Shown here piece by piece: positions 51,391-60,108 of a stretch of DNA of 64,000 bases (positions within the stretch are counted from its first letter, which is position 1; each line of letters opens with the position of its first letter). Origin of the DNA: Lachnospiraceae bacterium (GTDB lineage: Bacteria; Bacillota; Clostridia; Lachnospirales; Lachnospiraceae); assembly GCA_029067085.1 (NCBI GenBank), contig JAIEFE010000021.1:117075-181074 (forward strand), in the 5' to 3' direction. The position numbers and the translations under genes were made by a program. Below the pieces are notes generated by a model. That model was not told where the DNA came from. It saw only the letters and a program-made list of their open reading frames with translations, and ran no database searches.

Positions 51391-52830
51391 ATGTACGATT
51401 CAAAATCGCTGCGGGCAGACGACTTTATCAATCACGAGGAAATTCTCGCAACCCTTGCATATGCTGAAAAAAATAAGAACAATCTGCCCCTGATCGAGGA
51501 GATTCTTGACAAAGCCCGTCCCAGAAGGGAGGGAAGCTCCACAATCTGCGCAGGGCTTTCCCACAGGGAAGCGTCGGTGCTCCTTGCCTGTGAAGATAAG
51601 GGAATCCTGGAAAAGATTTATGCGCTGGCGGAGGAGATCAAACTTGCTTATTACGGCAACCGAATCGTGATCTTTGCACCTCTCTATCTCTCGAACTATT
51701 GCGTAAACGGCTGTGTGTACTGTCCTTATCACACGAAGAATAAGGGAATTCCCAGAAAGAAGCTGACGCAGGAGGAGATCAGGCAGGAGGTGATCGCCCT
51801 GCAGGATATGGGGCACAAGCGCCTTGCCATCGAGGCGGGGGAGGATCCCGTCAACAACCCGATCGAGTATATATTGGAGTGCATCAAAACGATCTATTCC
51901 ATTCAGCATAAGAACGGGGCAATCCGTCGTGTCAACGTGAACATTGCGGCCACCACGGTGGAGGAGTATCGTATGCTCAAAGAGGCGGGGATCGGTACCT
52001 ACATCCTCTTTCAGGAGACCTACCACAAAGAGAGCTATTTAAAGCTTCATCCCACCGGGCCTAAACACGATTATGATTATCATACCGAGGCAATGGACCG
52101 CGCGATGGAGGGCGGTATTGACGACGTGGGTCTGGGTGTGCTTTTCGGTCTGGAGTTGTATCGATATGAGTTTGCGGGACTTCTCATGCACGCGGAACAC
52201 TTGGAGGCCGTGCACGGTGTCGGTCCCCACACCATCAGTGTGCCGAGGATCAAGCGGGCGGACGATATTGATCCTTCCGTCTTCAACAACGGCATTGATG
52301 ATGAGACATTTGCGAAAATATGTGCATTGATCCGCATCGCCGTGCCCTACACGGGTATGATCATCTCCACCAGGGAGAGCCAGGCGGTGCGAGAAAAGGT
52401 GATCCGTCTGGGCGTTTCTCAGATTTCTGGTGCATCCCGTACTTCCGTGGGAGGCTATACGCAGGAGGAGAGACCGACAGACACGGAGCAGTTTGACGTG
52501 TCGGATCAGCGGACGCTGGACGAGGTCATCAAGTGGCTCATGGAGCTTGGCTATATTCCTTCCTTCTGCACGGCATGTTACCGTGAGGGCAGGACGGGCG
52601 ACCGCTTTATGAGCCTGTGTAAGACCGGACAGATTCAGAATTGCTGCCACCCGAATGCGCTGATGACCTTGAAGGAGTATCTGATGGATTATGCTTCCGA
52701 GGAGACAAAGGCGATCGGGGATGCTCTGATCCGGGCGGAACTGGCGAACATCCCGAAGGAGCAGGTGCGAGAGATCGCGAAGGAGCATCTTGGGAAGATC
52801 GCGGAAGGGGTTCGGGATTTCCGTTTCTAA
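51391..52830 (+). CDS. hydG: [FeFe]-hydrogenase maturase HydG
   Basis: This 479-residue radical-SAM tyrosine lyase yields the CO and CN ligands of the H-cluster. It has the SAM loop NYCVNGCVYCPYHTKNKG, LAIEAGEDPVNNPIEYIL, TYHKESYLKLHPTGPKHDYD and the C-terminal auxiliary-cluster Cys residues in IPSFCTACYREGRTGDRFMS. The C-terminal extension separates HydG from ThiH. The ATG at 51391 follows GAAGG at a long spacing of about ten bases. Palindromic AT-rich sequence (ATAACGTTTGTTAT, GTATAGTATAC) sits in the 83-nt gap after hydE. Confidence 0.95.
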   Translation: MYDSKSLRADDFINHEEILATLAYAEKNKNNLPLIEEILDKARPRREGSSTICAGLSHREASVLLACEDKGILEKIYALAEEIKLAYYGNRIVIFAPLYLSNYCVNGCVYCPYHTKNKGIPRKKLTQEEIRQEVIALQDMGHKRLAIEAGEDPVNNPIEYILECIKTIYSIQHKNGAIRRVNVNIAATTVEEYRMLKEAGIGTYILFQETYHKESYLKLHPTGPKHDYDYHTEAMDRAMEGGIDDVGLGVLFGLELYRYEFAGLLMHAEHLEAVHGVGPHTISVPRIKRADDIDPSVFNNGIDDETFAKICALIRIAVPYTGMIISTRESQAVREKVIRLGVSQISGASRTSVGGYTQEERPTDTEQFDVSDQRTLDEVIKWLMELGYIPSFCTACYREGRTGDRFMSLCKTGQIQNCCHPNALMTLKEYLMDYASEETKAIGDALIRAELANIPKEQVREIAKEHLGKIAEGVRDFRF

Positions 52831-52847
52831 ACGAGAAAGGGCAATAT

Positions 52848-54032
52848 ATGGGTATGAACACCACCCCCGCAGGCGAGCGGGTGCACATCGGTTTTTTCGG
52901 TAAGCGCAATGCGGGAAAGTCCAGCCTCCTGAATGCAGTGACGGGACAGGAACTGGCGGTGGTCTCTCCGGTGGAGGGAACGACGACGGATCCCGTCTAT
53001 AAGGCGATGGAGCTTTTACCGCTGGGACCTGTCATGTTGATTGACACGCCCGGCTTTGACGATGAGGGGCAGTTAGGAGAACTGCGGGTGAAAAAGACCG
53101 TGCAGGTGCTTGAGAAAACGGACATAGCCGTTCTGGTGGCGGAAGCAGGCAGAGGACTTGTCCCCTGCGATGAGGAGCTGATCACACTTTTCAGGGAGCG
53201 GGAGATACCGTATATCATAGTTTTTAATAAGTCTGATAGAAATGGCACGGTGGAGGATAATAATATAACGGATGTTATATATGTGAGCGCCATAACAGGT
53301 GCAGGCGTCCGTGAATTGAAAGAAAAACTGGCTGCCATGCTTCCCGATAGGGAGGAAAGGCGACTTGTGGCTGATCTGGTAAAGCCTCTGGATGTCGTGG
53401 TGCTGGTAGTACCAATCGATTCGGCGGCGCCGAAAGGGAGACTGATCCTGCCCCAGCAGCAGACGATCCGGGATCTTTTGGAAGCGGGCGCGATTCCCGT
53501 GGTGACCCGGGAGAGCGAGCTTGCGGAGAGTCTTGCAAAGCTGCGGGAAAAGCCTGCGCTGGTGATCACGGACAGCCAGGCCTTTGCGGAGGTGGCGGCG
53601 ATCGTACCCCGGGAGATTCCTCTTACCTCTTTTTCCATATTAATAGCGCGATACAAGGGGTTTTTGAAGCTTGCCATAGAGGGTGCCTCGGCAATCGACC
53701 ACCTGCGGGACGGTGACAAGGTGCTGATCGCAGAGGGGTGTACCCATCACAGACAGTGCGATGATATCGGGACGGTGAAGATTCCCCGTTTCCTGAAGAA
53801 ATACACGGATAAGGAACTTGTGATAGAAACATCATCAGGTGCGGGATTTCCCGAAGATCTTACACCCTATGCCCTCATCATTCACTGCGGCGGCTGCATG
53901 TTGAATGAACGGGAAGTCTTAAGGAGGATGCGGTTTGCGGACAGGCAGGGTGTGCCCGTGACCAATTACGGGATCGCCATTGCGAAGATGAAGGGAATCC
54001 TTGAGAGGAGTATAAGCTATGTATACATTTGA
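52848..54032 (+). CDS. hydF: [FeFe]-hydrogenase maturation GTPase HydF
   Basis: HydF is the scaffold on which the 2Fe subcluster is assembled and handed to the hydrogenase. The 394-residue protein has an N-terminal GTPase domain (GKRNAGKSSLLNAVTGQ, DTPGFDDEGQ, VFNKSD) and a C-terminal Fe-S domain with the ligands EGCTHHRQCDDIGTVKIPR and HCGGCMLNEREVLRRM. AAAGGG lies eight bases before the ATG at 52848. With HydE and HydG it completes the maturation set; the hydrogenase itself is not in the window. Its 3' end overlaps the thioesterase gene by 14 nt. Confidence 0.96.
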   Translation: MGMNTTPAGERVHIGFFGKRNAGKSSLLNAVTGQELAVVSPVEGTTTDPVYKAMELLPLGPVMLIDTPGFDDEGQLGELRVKKTVQVLEKTDIAVLVAEAGRGLVPCDEELITLFREREIPYIIVFNKSDRNGTVEDNNITDVIYVSAITGAGVRELKEKLAAMLPDREERRLVADLVKPLDVVVLVVPIDSAAPKGRLILPQQQTIRDLLEAGAIPVVTRESELAESLAKLREKPALVITDSQAFAEVAAIVPREIPLTSFSILIARYKGFLKLAIEGASAIDHLRDGDKVLIAEGCTHHRQCDDIGTVKIPRFLKKYTDKELVIETSSGAGFPEDLTPYALIIHCGGCMLNEREVLRRMRFADRQGVPVTNYGIAIAKMKGILERSISYVYI

Positions 54033-54750
54033 CAGCAGAGTGCGCTACAGCGAGGTGGGGGAGGACGGACTCCTCAGCTTACAGTCACTTTTGGACTATT
54101 TTCAGGACTGTTCGACGTTCCATTCCGAGGATATCGGACTTGGCGTGGATTATCTGAAAGAAAAAGGGCAGGTGTGGCTTTTGTCGGCCTGGCAGATCTG
54201 TATAGCGCGCTATCCGAGCCTGAGCGAGCGTATTGTGATCGGAACCGCTCCCTATGAATTCAAGGGCTTTATGGGATATCGTAATTTTTTAATGCAGACG
54301 CAGGGAGGAGAGGCGCTGGCCTGGGCAAATTCGATCTGGACGCTTCTGGATGTAAACACGATGCGGCCTGCGAAGCCGGGGAAAGAGATGCTTGCAGGTT
54401 ATGTGCTGGAGGAGCGTTATCCCATGGACTATGCGCCCAGAAAGATCACGCTGCAGGGGGATGGCCGACAGATGGAACCTTTCACGGTAAAGCCGCACCA
54501 TCTGGACACGAACCATCATGTCAATAACGGGCAGTATGTCCGCATGGCTATGGACTGTATTCCGGGGGACTTTCGGATCAGACAGCTCCGCGTGGAATAC
54601 AAGAGTCAGGCGGTGCTGGGGGATGAGATCCATCCCGTTGTGACGGCGGAAGAAGGCGGGAAACGCTATACCGTTTCCCTGAACGGGGCGGACAAAACGC
54701 CGTACAGTATTGTGGAGTTTACTGCACCAGCTCAGCCGGACCTCAATTGA
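54019..54750 (+). CDS. Acyl-ACP thioesterase (FatA/FatB-like double hotdog)
   Basis: This 243-residue protein consists of two hotdog domains. The N-terminal half has SRVRYSEVGEDGLLSLQSLL and DYFQDCSTFHSEDIG; the second has KPHHLDTNHHVNNGQYVRMA, where the conserved Asp, Asn and His of acyl-ACP thioesterases lie. It should release free fatty acids from acyl-carrier protein. It overlaps hydF by 14 nt, so it is translated from the maturase transcript, although no functional link is obvious. GAGG precedes the ATG. Confidence 0.9.
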   Translation: MYTFDSRVRYSEVGEDGLLSLQSLLDYFQDCSTFHSEDIGLGVDYLKEKGQVWLLSAWQICIARYPSLSERIVIGTAPYEFKGFMGYRNFLMQTQGGEALAWANSIWTLLDVNTMRPAKPGKEMLAGYVLEERYPMDYAPRKITLQGDGRQMEPFTVKPHHLDTNHHVNNGQYVRMAMDCIPGDFRIRQLRVEYKSQAVLGDEIHPVVTAEEGGKRYTVSLNGADKTPYSIVEFTAPAQPDLN

Positions 54751-54781
54751 CCGGCAAATCGTACTTGCACGAATTTGACGG
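54751..54781 (+). repeat. Intergenic hairpin related to the 45.2-kb element (B)
   Basis: CCGGCAAATCGT (54751-54762), loop ACTTGC, ACGAATTTGACGG (54769-54781), with one G-A mismatch and one bulged A. It shares TCGT, CTTG and ACGAA with the apical hairpin at 45242-45268, including the same bulge. No T-run follows. Confidence 0.6.
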
Positions 54782-54808
54782 GAAAGCAGAACGGAAACGG
54801 AGAGAAAC

Positions 54809-55654
54809 ATGATTCAACTGGGAAAAATACAGACATTGCAGATTTTAAAGAAAGTGGATTTCGGCGTCTATCTGGGCGAAGACGCACAGGCTGGCTCGAA
54901 AGAGCAGGATAAGGTGCTTCTGCCCAAAAAACAGGTGCCCGAGGAGGACGGGATCGGCGAAACGCTGGAAGTCTTTGTGTACCGTGATTCCAAGGACAGG
55001 CTGATCGCAACCATGAACCGCCCCCTGCTCACCCTGCATGAGGTGGGAAGACTGCGGGTGGCGGAAGTGGGAAAGATCGGTGCTTTTCTGGACTGGGGTC
55101 TGGAGAAAGATCTCCTTCTGCCCTTTAAGGAACAGACAAAGCGGGTGGCTGTCGGGGAGGAGTGGCTGGTTGCCGTCTACATAGACAAGTCAGACAGGCT
55201 TTGTGCCACCATGAATGTCTACCCTTATTTAAAGCATAACAGTAGTTATTTAAAGGATGCCCATGTGACGGGAACAGTCTATGAGATCAGTGAAAATTTT
55301 GGTGCATTTGTGGCGGTGGACGATCAGTACTCGGGCCTTATCCCCAAACGGGAGCTCTACGGCAGAGTGCAGGTGGGTGACACAGTGAGAGCGCGCGTCG
55401 CTGCGGTGAAACCGGACGGGAAGCTGGATCTCTCCCTGCGGGAAAAGGCCTATCTGCAGATGGCGGAGGACGGAGAGCGGCTGCTGGAGATCATAGACAG
55501 CTTTGACGGGGTGCTGCCCTTCAATGACAAGGCGTCTCCCGAGGTGATCCGCCGGGAGACGCAGATGAGTAAAAACGAGTTTAAACGCGCGGTGGGCGGC
55601 CTGCTGAAAGCCGGAAAGATCACGATTACGGAGAAGGCGATACGACGGATATAA
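54809..55654 (+). CDS. CvfB-family S1-like RNA-binding protein
   Basis: This 281-residue protein has several S1/OB-fold domains: ILKKVDFGVYLGED at the N-terminus, VAEVGKIGAFLDWGLEKDLL, and GTVYEISENFGAFVAVDDQ as the clearest S1 motif, then a C-terminal winged helix (MSKNEFKRAVGGLLKAGKI). This is the CvfB (YitL) architecture; in Staphylococcus CvfB affects virulence gene expression by binding RNA. It is cytoplasmic. GAGAGAAAC precedes the ATG. Confidence 0.9.
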   Translation: MIQLGKIQTLQILKKVDFGVYLGEDAQAGSKEQDKVLLPKKQVPEEDGIGETLEVFVYRDSKDRLIATMNRPLLTLHEVGRLRVAEVGKIGAFLDWGLEKDLLLPFKEQTKRVAVGEEWLVAVYIDKSDRLCATMNVYPYLKHNSSYLKDAHVTGTVYEISENFGAFVAVDDQYSGLIPKRELYGRVQVGDTVRARVAAVKPDGKLDLSLREKAYLQMAEDGERLLEIIDSFDGVLPFNDKASPEVIRRETQMSKNEFKRAVGGLLKAGKITITEKAIRRI

Positions 55655-55709
55655 AGCCGTCATCTGAGGCTTTGAGAACGATGGAGACGGATGGACTGAG
55701 GAAAGATAC

Positions 55710-56801
55710 ATGACGAGTAAGTTGGCAAACTGGCTGTTTTTCACAATGATTCTGACGCACATTGCAGTGGTGCTGTTTCTCTCCTTTTTTGGGGAGTTTA
55801 TCAGTATCGGCATTACTGCGAATTTCTTTCTGGGACAAGCGATCGTGATGGTGCCCGCTATCCTGTTCCTGCTGCTTTCGCGGCAGAAGCCGGCAGAGCA
55901 CAAGATTGCGCAGTCGGTGCAGCCCGGGATCGCGCCCATATCGCAGCCTGCACAGCTTGGGATCGCACCCATGACGCAGCCCGTGCGGTCGGCGACATTC
56001 CGCCGCATCAGGATTTCCAGCCTTCTGATGATCGTGCTGTGCACCTTTCTCATTATGCCGCTGGTAACGGTGTTAAACACCTTGACCATGTTTTTTACAG
56101 ACAACGCAGTTGCGGCCATTGAGAGCGATATTCTGAGTGTTCCTTTTCCGGTAATGTTTTTTATGATCGGGATATTCGGCCCATTCTGCGAGGAGTTTGT
56201 TTTCCGCGGGATCATTTACGGAAGTTACGCCGGCTGGTCCGGAAAGGGAGAGACAAGCGCCGGCGGAAGCAAGGCAGGACGAAGCGGCGGACTTTGGGCA
56301 ATTATGCTCTCGGCCCTCACTTTCGGACTTATGCATATGAATTTCAATCAGGCAGTCTATGCCTTTGCGATCGGCGTTTTCCTGGCTCTTTTAGTGGAAG
56401 CGGCGGGGAGTTTATGGGCTTCTGTGTTCTGTCATATGCTTTTTAATTCGTTTCAGGTGCTGCTGATGTATGGATCAAGAGCTGTTTTGGGGAGTGCATA
56501 TGCCGAGGCGGTCAGCGAAACGGCGGGAGAGTTGACGAGAGCACAGCTGCAGGCGGGCCTGGCGGTGTATCTTGTTATCGCGGCTATCGCGACGCCCATC
56601 GCCGGCTGCTGCATCGCATGGATCGTAAAGAACGAGGGGAGACAGGAGGAGATGCGGGCGCTGTTTCACCCTGCAGCCGGTAAGACGGCGCAAAAAAATA
56701 CGCCCGGTGAAGCGGTACGGCGGGAGCCGCTGCTCACAGTGCCGCTCATTGTGGCGATAGTGCTCTGTCTTGGCTTTATGAGTTTAGAATTATTTTTATA
56801 G
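55710..56801 (+). CDS. CPBP-family intramembrane glutamic protease
   Basis: This 363-residue protein has about eight transmembrane helices. The CPBP (Abi/Rce1) motifs are present: CEEFVFRGIIYGSY (Glu-Glu and Arg), TFGLMHMNFNQAVYAFAIGV (His) and FCHMLFNSFQVLLMY (His and Asn). Members cleave or process peptides and prenylated proteins within the membrane; the substrate is unknown. A Pro/Ala/Gln-rich cytoplasmic loop with GIAPISQPAQLGIAPMTQP repeats lies between the second and third helices. AGGAAAG precedes the ATG. Confidence 0.9.
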   Translation: MTSKLANWLFFTMILTHIAVVLFLSFFGEFISIGITANFFLGQAIVMVPAILFLLLSRQKPAEHKIAQSVQPGIAPISQPAQLGIAPMTQPVRSATFRRIRISSLLMIVLCTFLIMPLVTVLNTLTMFFTDNAVAAIESDILSVPFPVMFFMIGIFGPFCEEFVFRGIIYGSYAGWSGKGETSAGGSKAGRSGGLWAIMLSALTFGLMHMNFNQAVYAFAIGVFLALLVEAAGSLWASVFCHMLFNSFQVLLMYGSRAVLGSAYAEAVSETAGELTRAQLQAGLAVYLVIAAIATPIAGCCIAWIVKNEGRQEEMRALFHPAAGKTAQKNTPGEAVRREPLLTVPLIVAIVLCLGFMSLELFL

Positions 56802-56810
56802 CGGCAATAA

Positions 56811-56854
56811 ATAGCGGCCATCTCCGGACATTTCTGTCTCGACATGGCCGTTAT
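56811..56854. terminator. Hairpin between convergent genes, possible terminator
   Basis: ATAGCGGCCAT (56811-56821) pairs with ATGGCCGTTAT (56844-56854), 11 bp with one wobble, and GACA/TGTC inside the loop. Neither side has a strong T-run, so termination is likely but not certain. Confidence 0.45.
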
Positions 56855-56900
56855 CCCGCTGTCATATTTCTCATATCTATTTTGAATAACATACGTTATT

Positions 56901-57098
56901 CTACACGGACATATCAAAATTGCCTCCGATGTGAGGGTTGACTGACAGCTCCATTGCGGCAGCGTCCATCATGCCGACTACCTGACTGCCTGTGGTCTCT
57001 GCCTGATCCAGACTCTTTGCCAGCATTGCAACGCCGTAGGCGTCATTCGTTTTTGCGGACGACATAGCCATAGATAATCCTGCGATATCCATAGTCAT
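56901..57098 (-). CDS. YjfB-like putative motility protein
   Basis: This 65-residue protein starting MTMDIAGLSMAMSSAK and containing QVVGMMDAAAMELSVNPHIG matches the YjfB family, annotated as putative motility proteins because some are under the motility sigma factor. There is no signal peptide and the function is unknown. AAAGG lies seven bases before the ATG at 57098; a GTG directly before it and an ATG two codons later are alternatives. It stands alone on the minus strand with a good promoter. Confidence 0.75.
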   Translation of the reverse strand: MTMDIAGLSMAMSSAKTNDAYGVAMLAKSLDQAETTGSQVVGMMDAAAMELSVNPHIGGNFDMSV

Positions 57099-57139
57099 CA
57101 CCTAACCTTTCTGTGATATCTTACAGATAATTCGTATTC

Positions 57140-57168
57140 ATTATACTATAGGAGTTGAAAATCTGCAA
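57140..57168 (-). promoter_or_regulatory. Promoter of the YjfB-like gene
   Basis: On the minus strand TTGCAG (57168-57163) precedes TATAAT (57145-57140) by 17 bp. This is a sigma-A pattern rather than the motility sigma-D pattern (TAAA, then GCCGATAA). Confidence 0.65.
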
Positions 57169-57364
57169 CTTCTTCCCTTGTACAAAATGTCTAAATTCCC
57201 AAAATCCTCCAAATCGCCAAAATTTTAAAAAAATACACAAAAAATTCACGATTACAGGTAGATTTTTTTGTAACTATAGATTAAAATAAAACGTAGATTT
57301 TGCTTTTTAGCGAAATAGGAGCCGAAAGGCGTTGTGAATTGTTACGAAACAGAAGGGGTGGGAT

Positions 57365-58453
57365 ATGATTTCAAATCAGATTTTGCAGAATACGATCGAG
57401 GGGTTAAAGGCAATCGCGAGAGTTGATCTGTGTGTGATGGACGTGGACGGGAAGGCGGCAGCGCTGACGGCGAACGAGATGGAGCGGTGCGGCAGGGCGG
57501 CGGCGGAGTTTGCCGAGTCCCCTGCGGATTCTCAGGAGATTCAGGGATATCAGTATTTTAAGATATATGATGATCAGCAGCTCGAGTACATATTGGTGGC
57601 CGGCGGTGTGGGCGACGATGTCTACATGGTAGGCAAGATGGTTGCCTTCCAGATTCAGAATCTGCTTGTTGCTTATAAAGAGCGCTTTGACAAGGATAAT
57701 TTTATTAAGAACCTTCTGTTGGACAATCTGCTTCTGGTGGATATTTACAGCCGTGCAAAGAAACTGCACATCCAGACGGATGTCAGACGCGTGGCGCTCA
57801 TTGTCGAGACCGACAATGGGAAGGACTGTAATGCTTTGGAGAGTGTGCGCTCGTACTTTGGCATCAATAATAAAGATTTTATCACCGCGGTGGATGAAAA
57901 TAACGTCATTGTGGTGAAGGATCTCTCCGAAGATGACAGCCCGCAGGCGATCGAGAGCGGTGCAGCGGCGGTGGCGGCCTTCCTGCGCAAGGAGAGCTTT
58001 AAGAATGTGCGCGTTTCCTACGGCACTGTAGTGAATGAGATAAAAGGTGTGAGCAGTTCTTACAAAGAAGCCAAGATGGCGCTCGACGTGGGCAAGATCT
58101 TCTTTGGGGAACGTGACGTCATTGCATACAGTGAACTTGGCATCGGACGCCTGATCTATCAGCTGCCGATTCCCCTTTGCAGGATGTTTATCAAGGAGAT
58201 CTTTGACGGCAGAAGTCCGGATGAGTTTGACGAGGAGACCCTTACCACCATCAATAAATTTTTTGAGAATTCCCTGAATGTTTCCGAGACTTCCAGGCAG
58301 CTTTTTATTCACAGAAATACGCTGGTATACCGTCTGGATAAGCTGCAGAAGAGCACAGGACTTGACCTGAGGGTATTTGAGGATGCCATTACGTTTAAAA
58401 TAGCGCTGATGGTCGTAAAATACATGAAGTATATGGAGTCATTTGAATTTTAA
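57365..58453 (+). CDS. PucR/CdaR-type transcriptional regulator
   Basis: This 362-residue protein has three parts. The N-terminal sensor region carries VDLCVMDVDGKAAALTANEM and resembles the sugar-diacid-recognition domain. A GGDEF-like middle domain follows (VRVSYGTVVNEIKGVSSSYK). The C-terminal PucR helix-turn-helix contains NVSETSRQLFIHRNTLVYRL and DAITFKIALMVV. It probably responds to a small carboxylated ligand. GAAGGGG precedes the ATG. It lies 18 nt upstream of ftsE on the same strand, so it may be transcribed with the division genes, an uncommon arrangement. The 266-bp gap before it is AT-rich with no clear promoter pair. Confidence 0.85.
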   Translation: MISNQILQNTIEGLKAIARVDLCVMDVDGKAAALTANEMERCGRAAAEFAESPADSQEIQGYQYFKIYDDQQLEYILVAGGVGDDVYMVGKMVAFQIQNLLVAYKERFDKDNFIKNLLLDNLLLVDIYSRAKKLHIQTDVRRVALIVETDNGKDCNALESVRSYFGINNKDFITAVDENNVIVVKDLSEDDSPQAIESGAAAVAAFLRKESFKNVRVSYGTVVNEIKGVSSSYKEAKMALDVGKIFFGERDVIAYSELGIGRLIYQLPIPLCRMFIKEIFDGRSPDEFDEETLTTINKFFENSLNVSETSRQLFIHRNTLVYRLDKLQKSTGLDLRVFEDAITFKIALMVVKYMKYMESFEF

Positions 58454-58471
58454 ACAATAGGAGAAAATAAC

Positions 58472-59203
58472 GTGGCAGTAAAGAGAAAAAGAAAAACTCC
58501 CGCCGTGGAGAATGAAATCATTAATCTGACGAATGTCAGTAAGGCCTATTCCACCGGTGCCCCCGCCTTAAAGGACGTAAATCTTCACATCAGCAGAGGT
58601 GAATTCGTCTTTATCGTGGGCGACAGCGGTTCGGGCAAGTCCACCCTGATCAAGCTCCTTCTGCGGGAACTGACGATCTCGAGCGGTTATATCAACGTGA
58701 TGGGCTACGATCTGTCAAAGATCAAGCACAGAAAAATTCCGAAGTTCAGAAGAAATCTGGGGATCGTGTTTCAGGATTTCCGTCTCTTAAAGGACAGGAA
58801 TGTATATGAGAATGTGGCCTTTGCCCAGCGCATCATCCAGAAGTCAAATAAGGAGATTAAAAAGAACGTTCCCAGCATCCTTGCGATCGTGGGACTGGCC
58901 GGCAAATACAAGGCGAAACCCAAGCAGCTTTCCGGCGGCGAACAGCAGAGAGTTGCCCTGGCGCGCGCTTTGGTGAATCAACCTACCATCCTTTTAGCGG
59001 ACGAGCCGACAGGAAACCTTGATCCTAAAAATTCATGGGAGATCATGAAGCTTTTGGAGCAGATCAATGAGAACGGCACCACTGTCATTGTCGTGACACA
59101 TAATCGTGAAATTGTAAACGCAATGCAGAAGCGCGTAGTCACCTTGAGACGCGGCGTTATCATCAGCGACGAGGAAAAGGGAGGGTACATAGATGAGGAT
59201 TAG
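58472..59203 (+). CDS. ftsE: Cell-division ATP-binding protein FtsE
   Basis: This 243-residue ABC ATPase pairs with FtsX and drives peptidoglycan hydrolases at the division site. It has Walker A (VGDSGSGKSTLIKLLL), the Q loop (VFQDFRLLKDRNVYENVAFA, with the FtsE-typical RLL sequence), the signature LSGGEQQRVALARAL and Walker B (ILLADEPTGNLDPK). An N-terminal basic extension precedes the usual start. The start is GTG, with AGGAG eight bases upstream. It overlaps ftsX by 11 nt. Confidence 0.97.
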   Translation: MAVKRKRKTPAVENEIINLTNVSKAYSTGAPALKDVNLHISRGEFVFIVGDSGSGKSTLIKLLLRELTISSGYINVMGYDLSKIKHRKIPKFRRNLGIVFQDFRLLKDRNVYENVAFAQRIIQKSNKEIKKNVPSILAIVGLAGKYKAKPKQLSGGEQQRVALARALVNQPTILLADEPTGNLDPKNSWEIMKLLEQINENGTTVIVVTHNREIVNAMQKRVVTLRRGVIISDEEKGGYIDED

Positions 59204-60089
59204 TACACTTTTCTATACGCTCAAGCAGGGCTTTCGCAATATTTTCCGAAATAAACTTTTTTCTCTGGCGTCCATTGCGACCATTGCCGCCTGCCTGTTT
59301 CTTTTCGGTATTTTCTACTCCATTGTGGCGAACTTTCAGCATATTGTAAAGAATGCGCAGGAGGGGGTCTCCGTCTGGGTGTTCTTTGATGAGGGCATCG
59401 AGGATATCCGCATCCAGCAGATCGGTGACATGATCGCCAAGCGCCCTGAGGTGGCGAAAATGGACTTTATCTCGGCGGAGCAGGCGTGGGAGAGTTTTCG
59501 GGACGAGTATCTGGGCGAGTACGGTGACGGTTTCACGGAAAATCCGCTGGTAAACTCCGCAAACTATCAGGTATACTTGAGCGACGTCTCCATGCAGTCT
59601 GCGCTGGTAACCTATCTGGAATCCATTGACGGCGTGCGCATGGTTAACCGTTCGGAACTGGTGGCGACCACGCTGACCGGCATCAACGCCCTGATCGCCT
59701 ATGTCTCGGCGGGCATCATAGCAATCCTTCTGGCGGTTTCCATCTTCCTGATCAGCAACACGGTGGCGATCGGTATCTCCGTCCGCAGGGAAGAGATCAA
59801 TATCATGAAATACATCGGTGCCACCGACTTTTTTGTCCGCTCTCCCTTTGTGGTGGAGGGTATTCTGATCGGTCTGATCGGTGCGGCCTTTCCGCTCGGC
59901 TTCATCTACACGATCTACAATGTGATCCTGACCTATGTGACCGAACGCTTTCCGCAGCTCACACAGCTCTTAAGCTTTGTGTCGGTGGAAGAGATTTTTC
60001 ATGTGCTTGTGCCCGTATCGCTGGGATTGGGCGTCGGCATCGGATTTTTGGGCAGTATTGTGACAGTGAGAAGGCATCTAAGAGTCTGA
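59193..60089 (+). CDS. ftsX: Cell-division membrane protein FtsX
   Basis: This 298-residue permease-like protein has four transmembrane helices: the first at about 21-44 (LASIATIAACLFLFGIFYSI), then a large extracellular loop (residues 45-165) and three helices at the C-terminus. RRLEEI-type contact is represented by VRREEINIMKYIGATDFFVR. FtsX transmits FtsE ATP hydrolysis to an extracellular hydrolase; the coiled-coil M23 protein next door is the natural partner. GGAGGG lies eight bases before the ATG. Confidence 0.96.
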   Translation: MRISTLFYTLKQGFRNIFRNKLFSLASIATIAACLFLFGIFYSIVANFQHIVKNAQEGVSVWVFFDEGIEDIRIQQIGDMIAKRPEVAKMDFISAEQAWESFRDEYLGEYGDGFTENPLVNSANYQVYLSDVSMQSALVTYLESIDGVRMVNRSELVATTLTGINALIAYVSAGIIAILLAVSIFLISNTVAIGISVRREEINIMKYIGATDFFVRSPFVVEGILIGLIGAAFPLGFIYTIYNVILTYVTERFPQLTQLLSFVSVEEIFHVLVPVSLGLGVGIGFLGSIVTVRRHLRV

Positions 60090-60108
60090 GAAATGCAGAG
60101 GTTGTAGG

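Noticed and set aside
52641..52847. Upstream extension of the hydF frame
   Set aside because: It overlaps hydG, gives an atypical Gly/Asp-rich peptide and lacks a ribosome site; the ATG at 52848 starts right before the GTPase P-loop.
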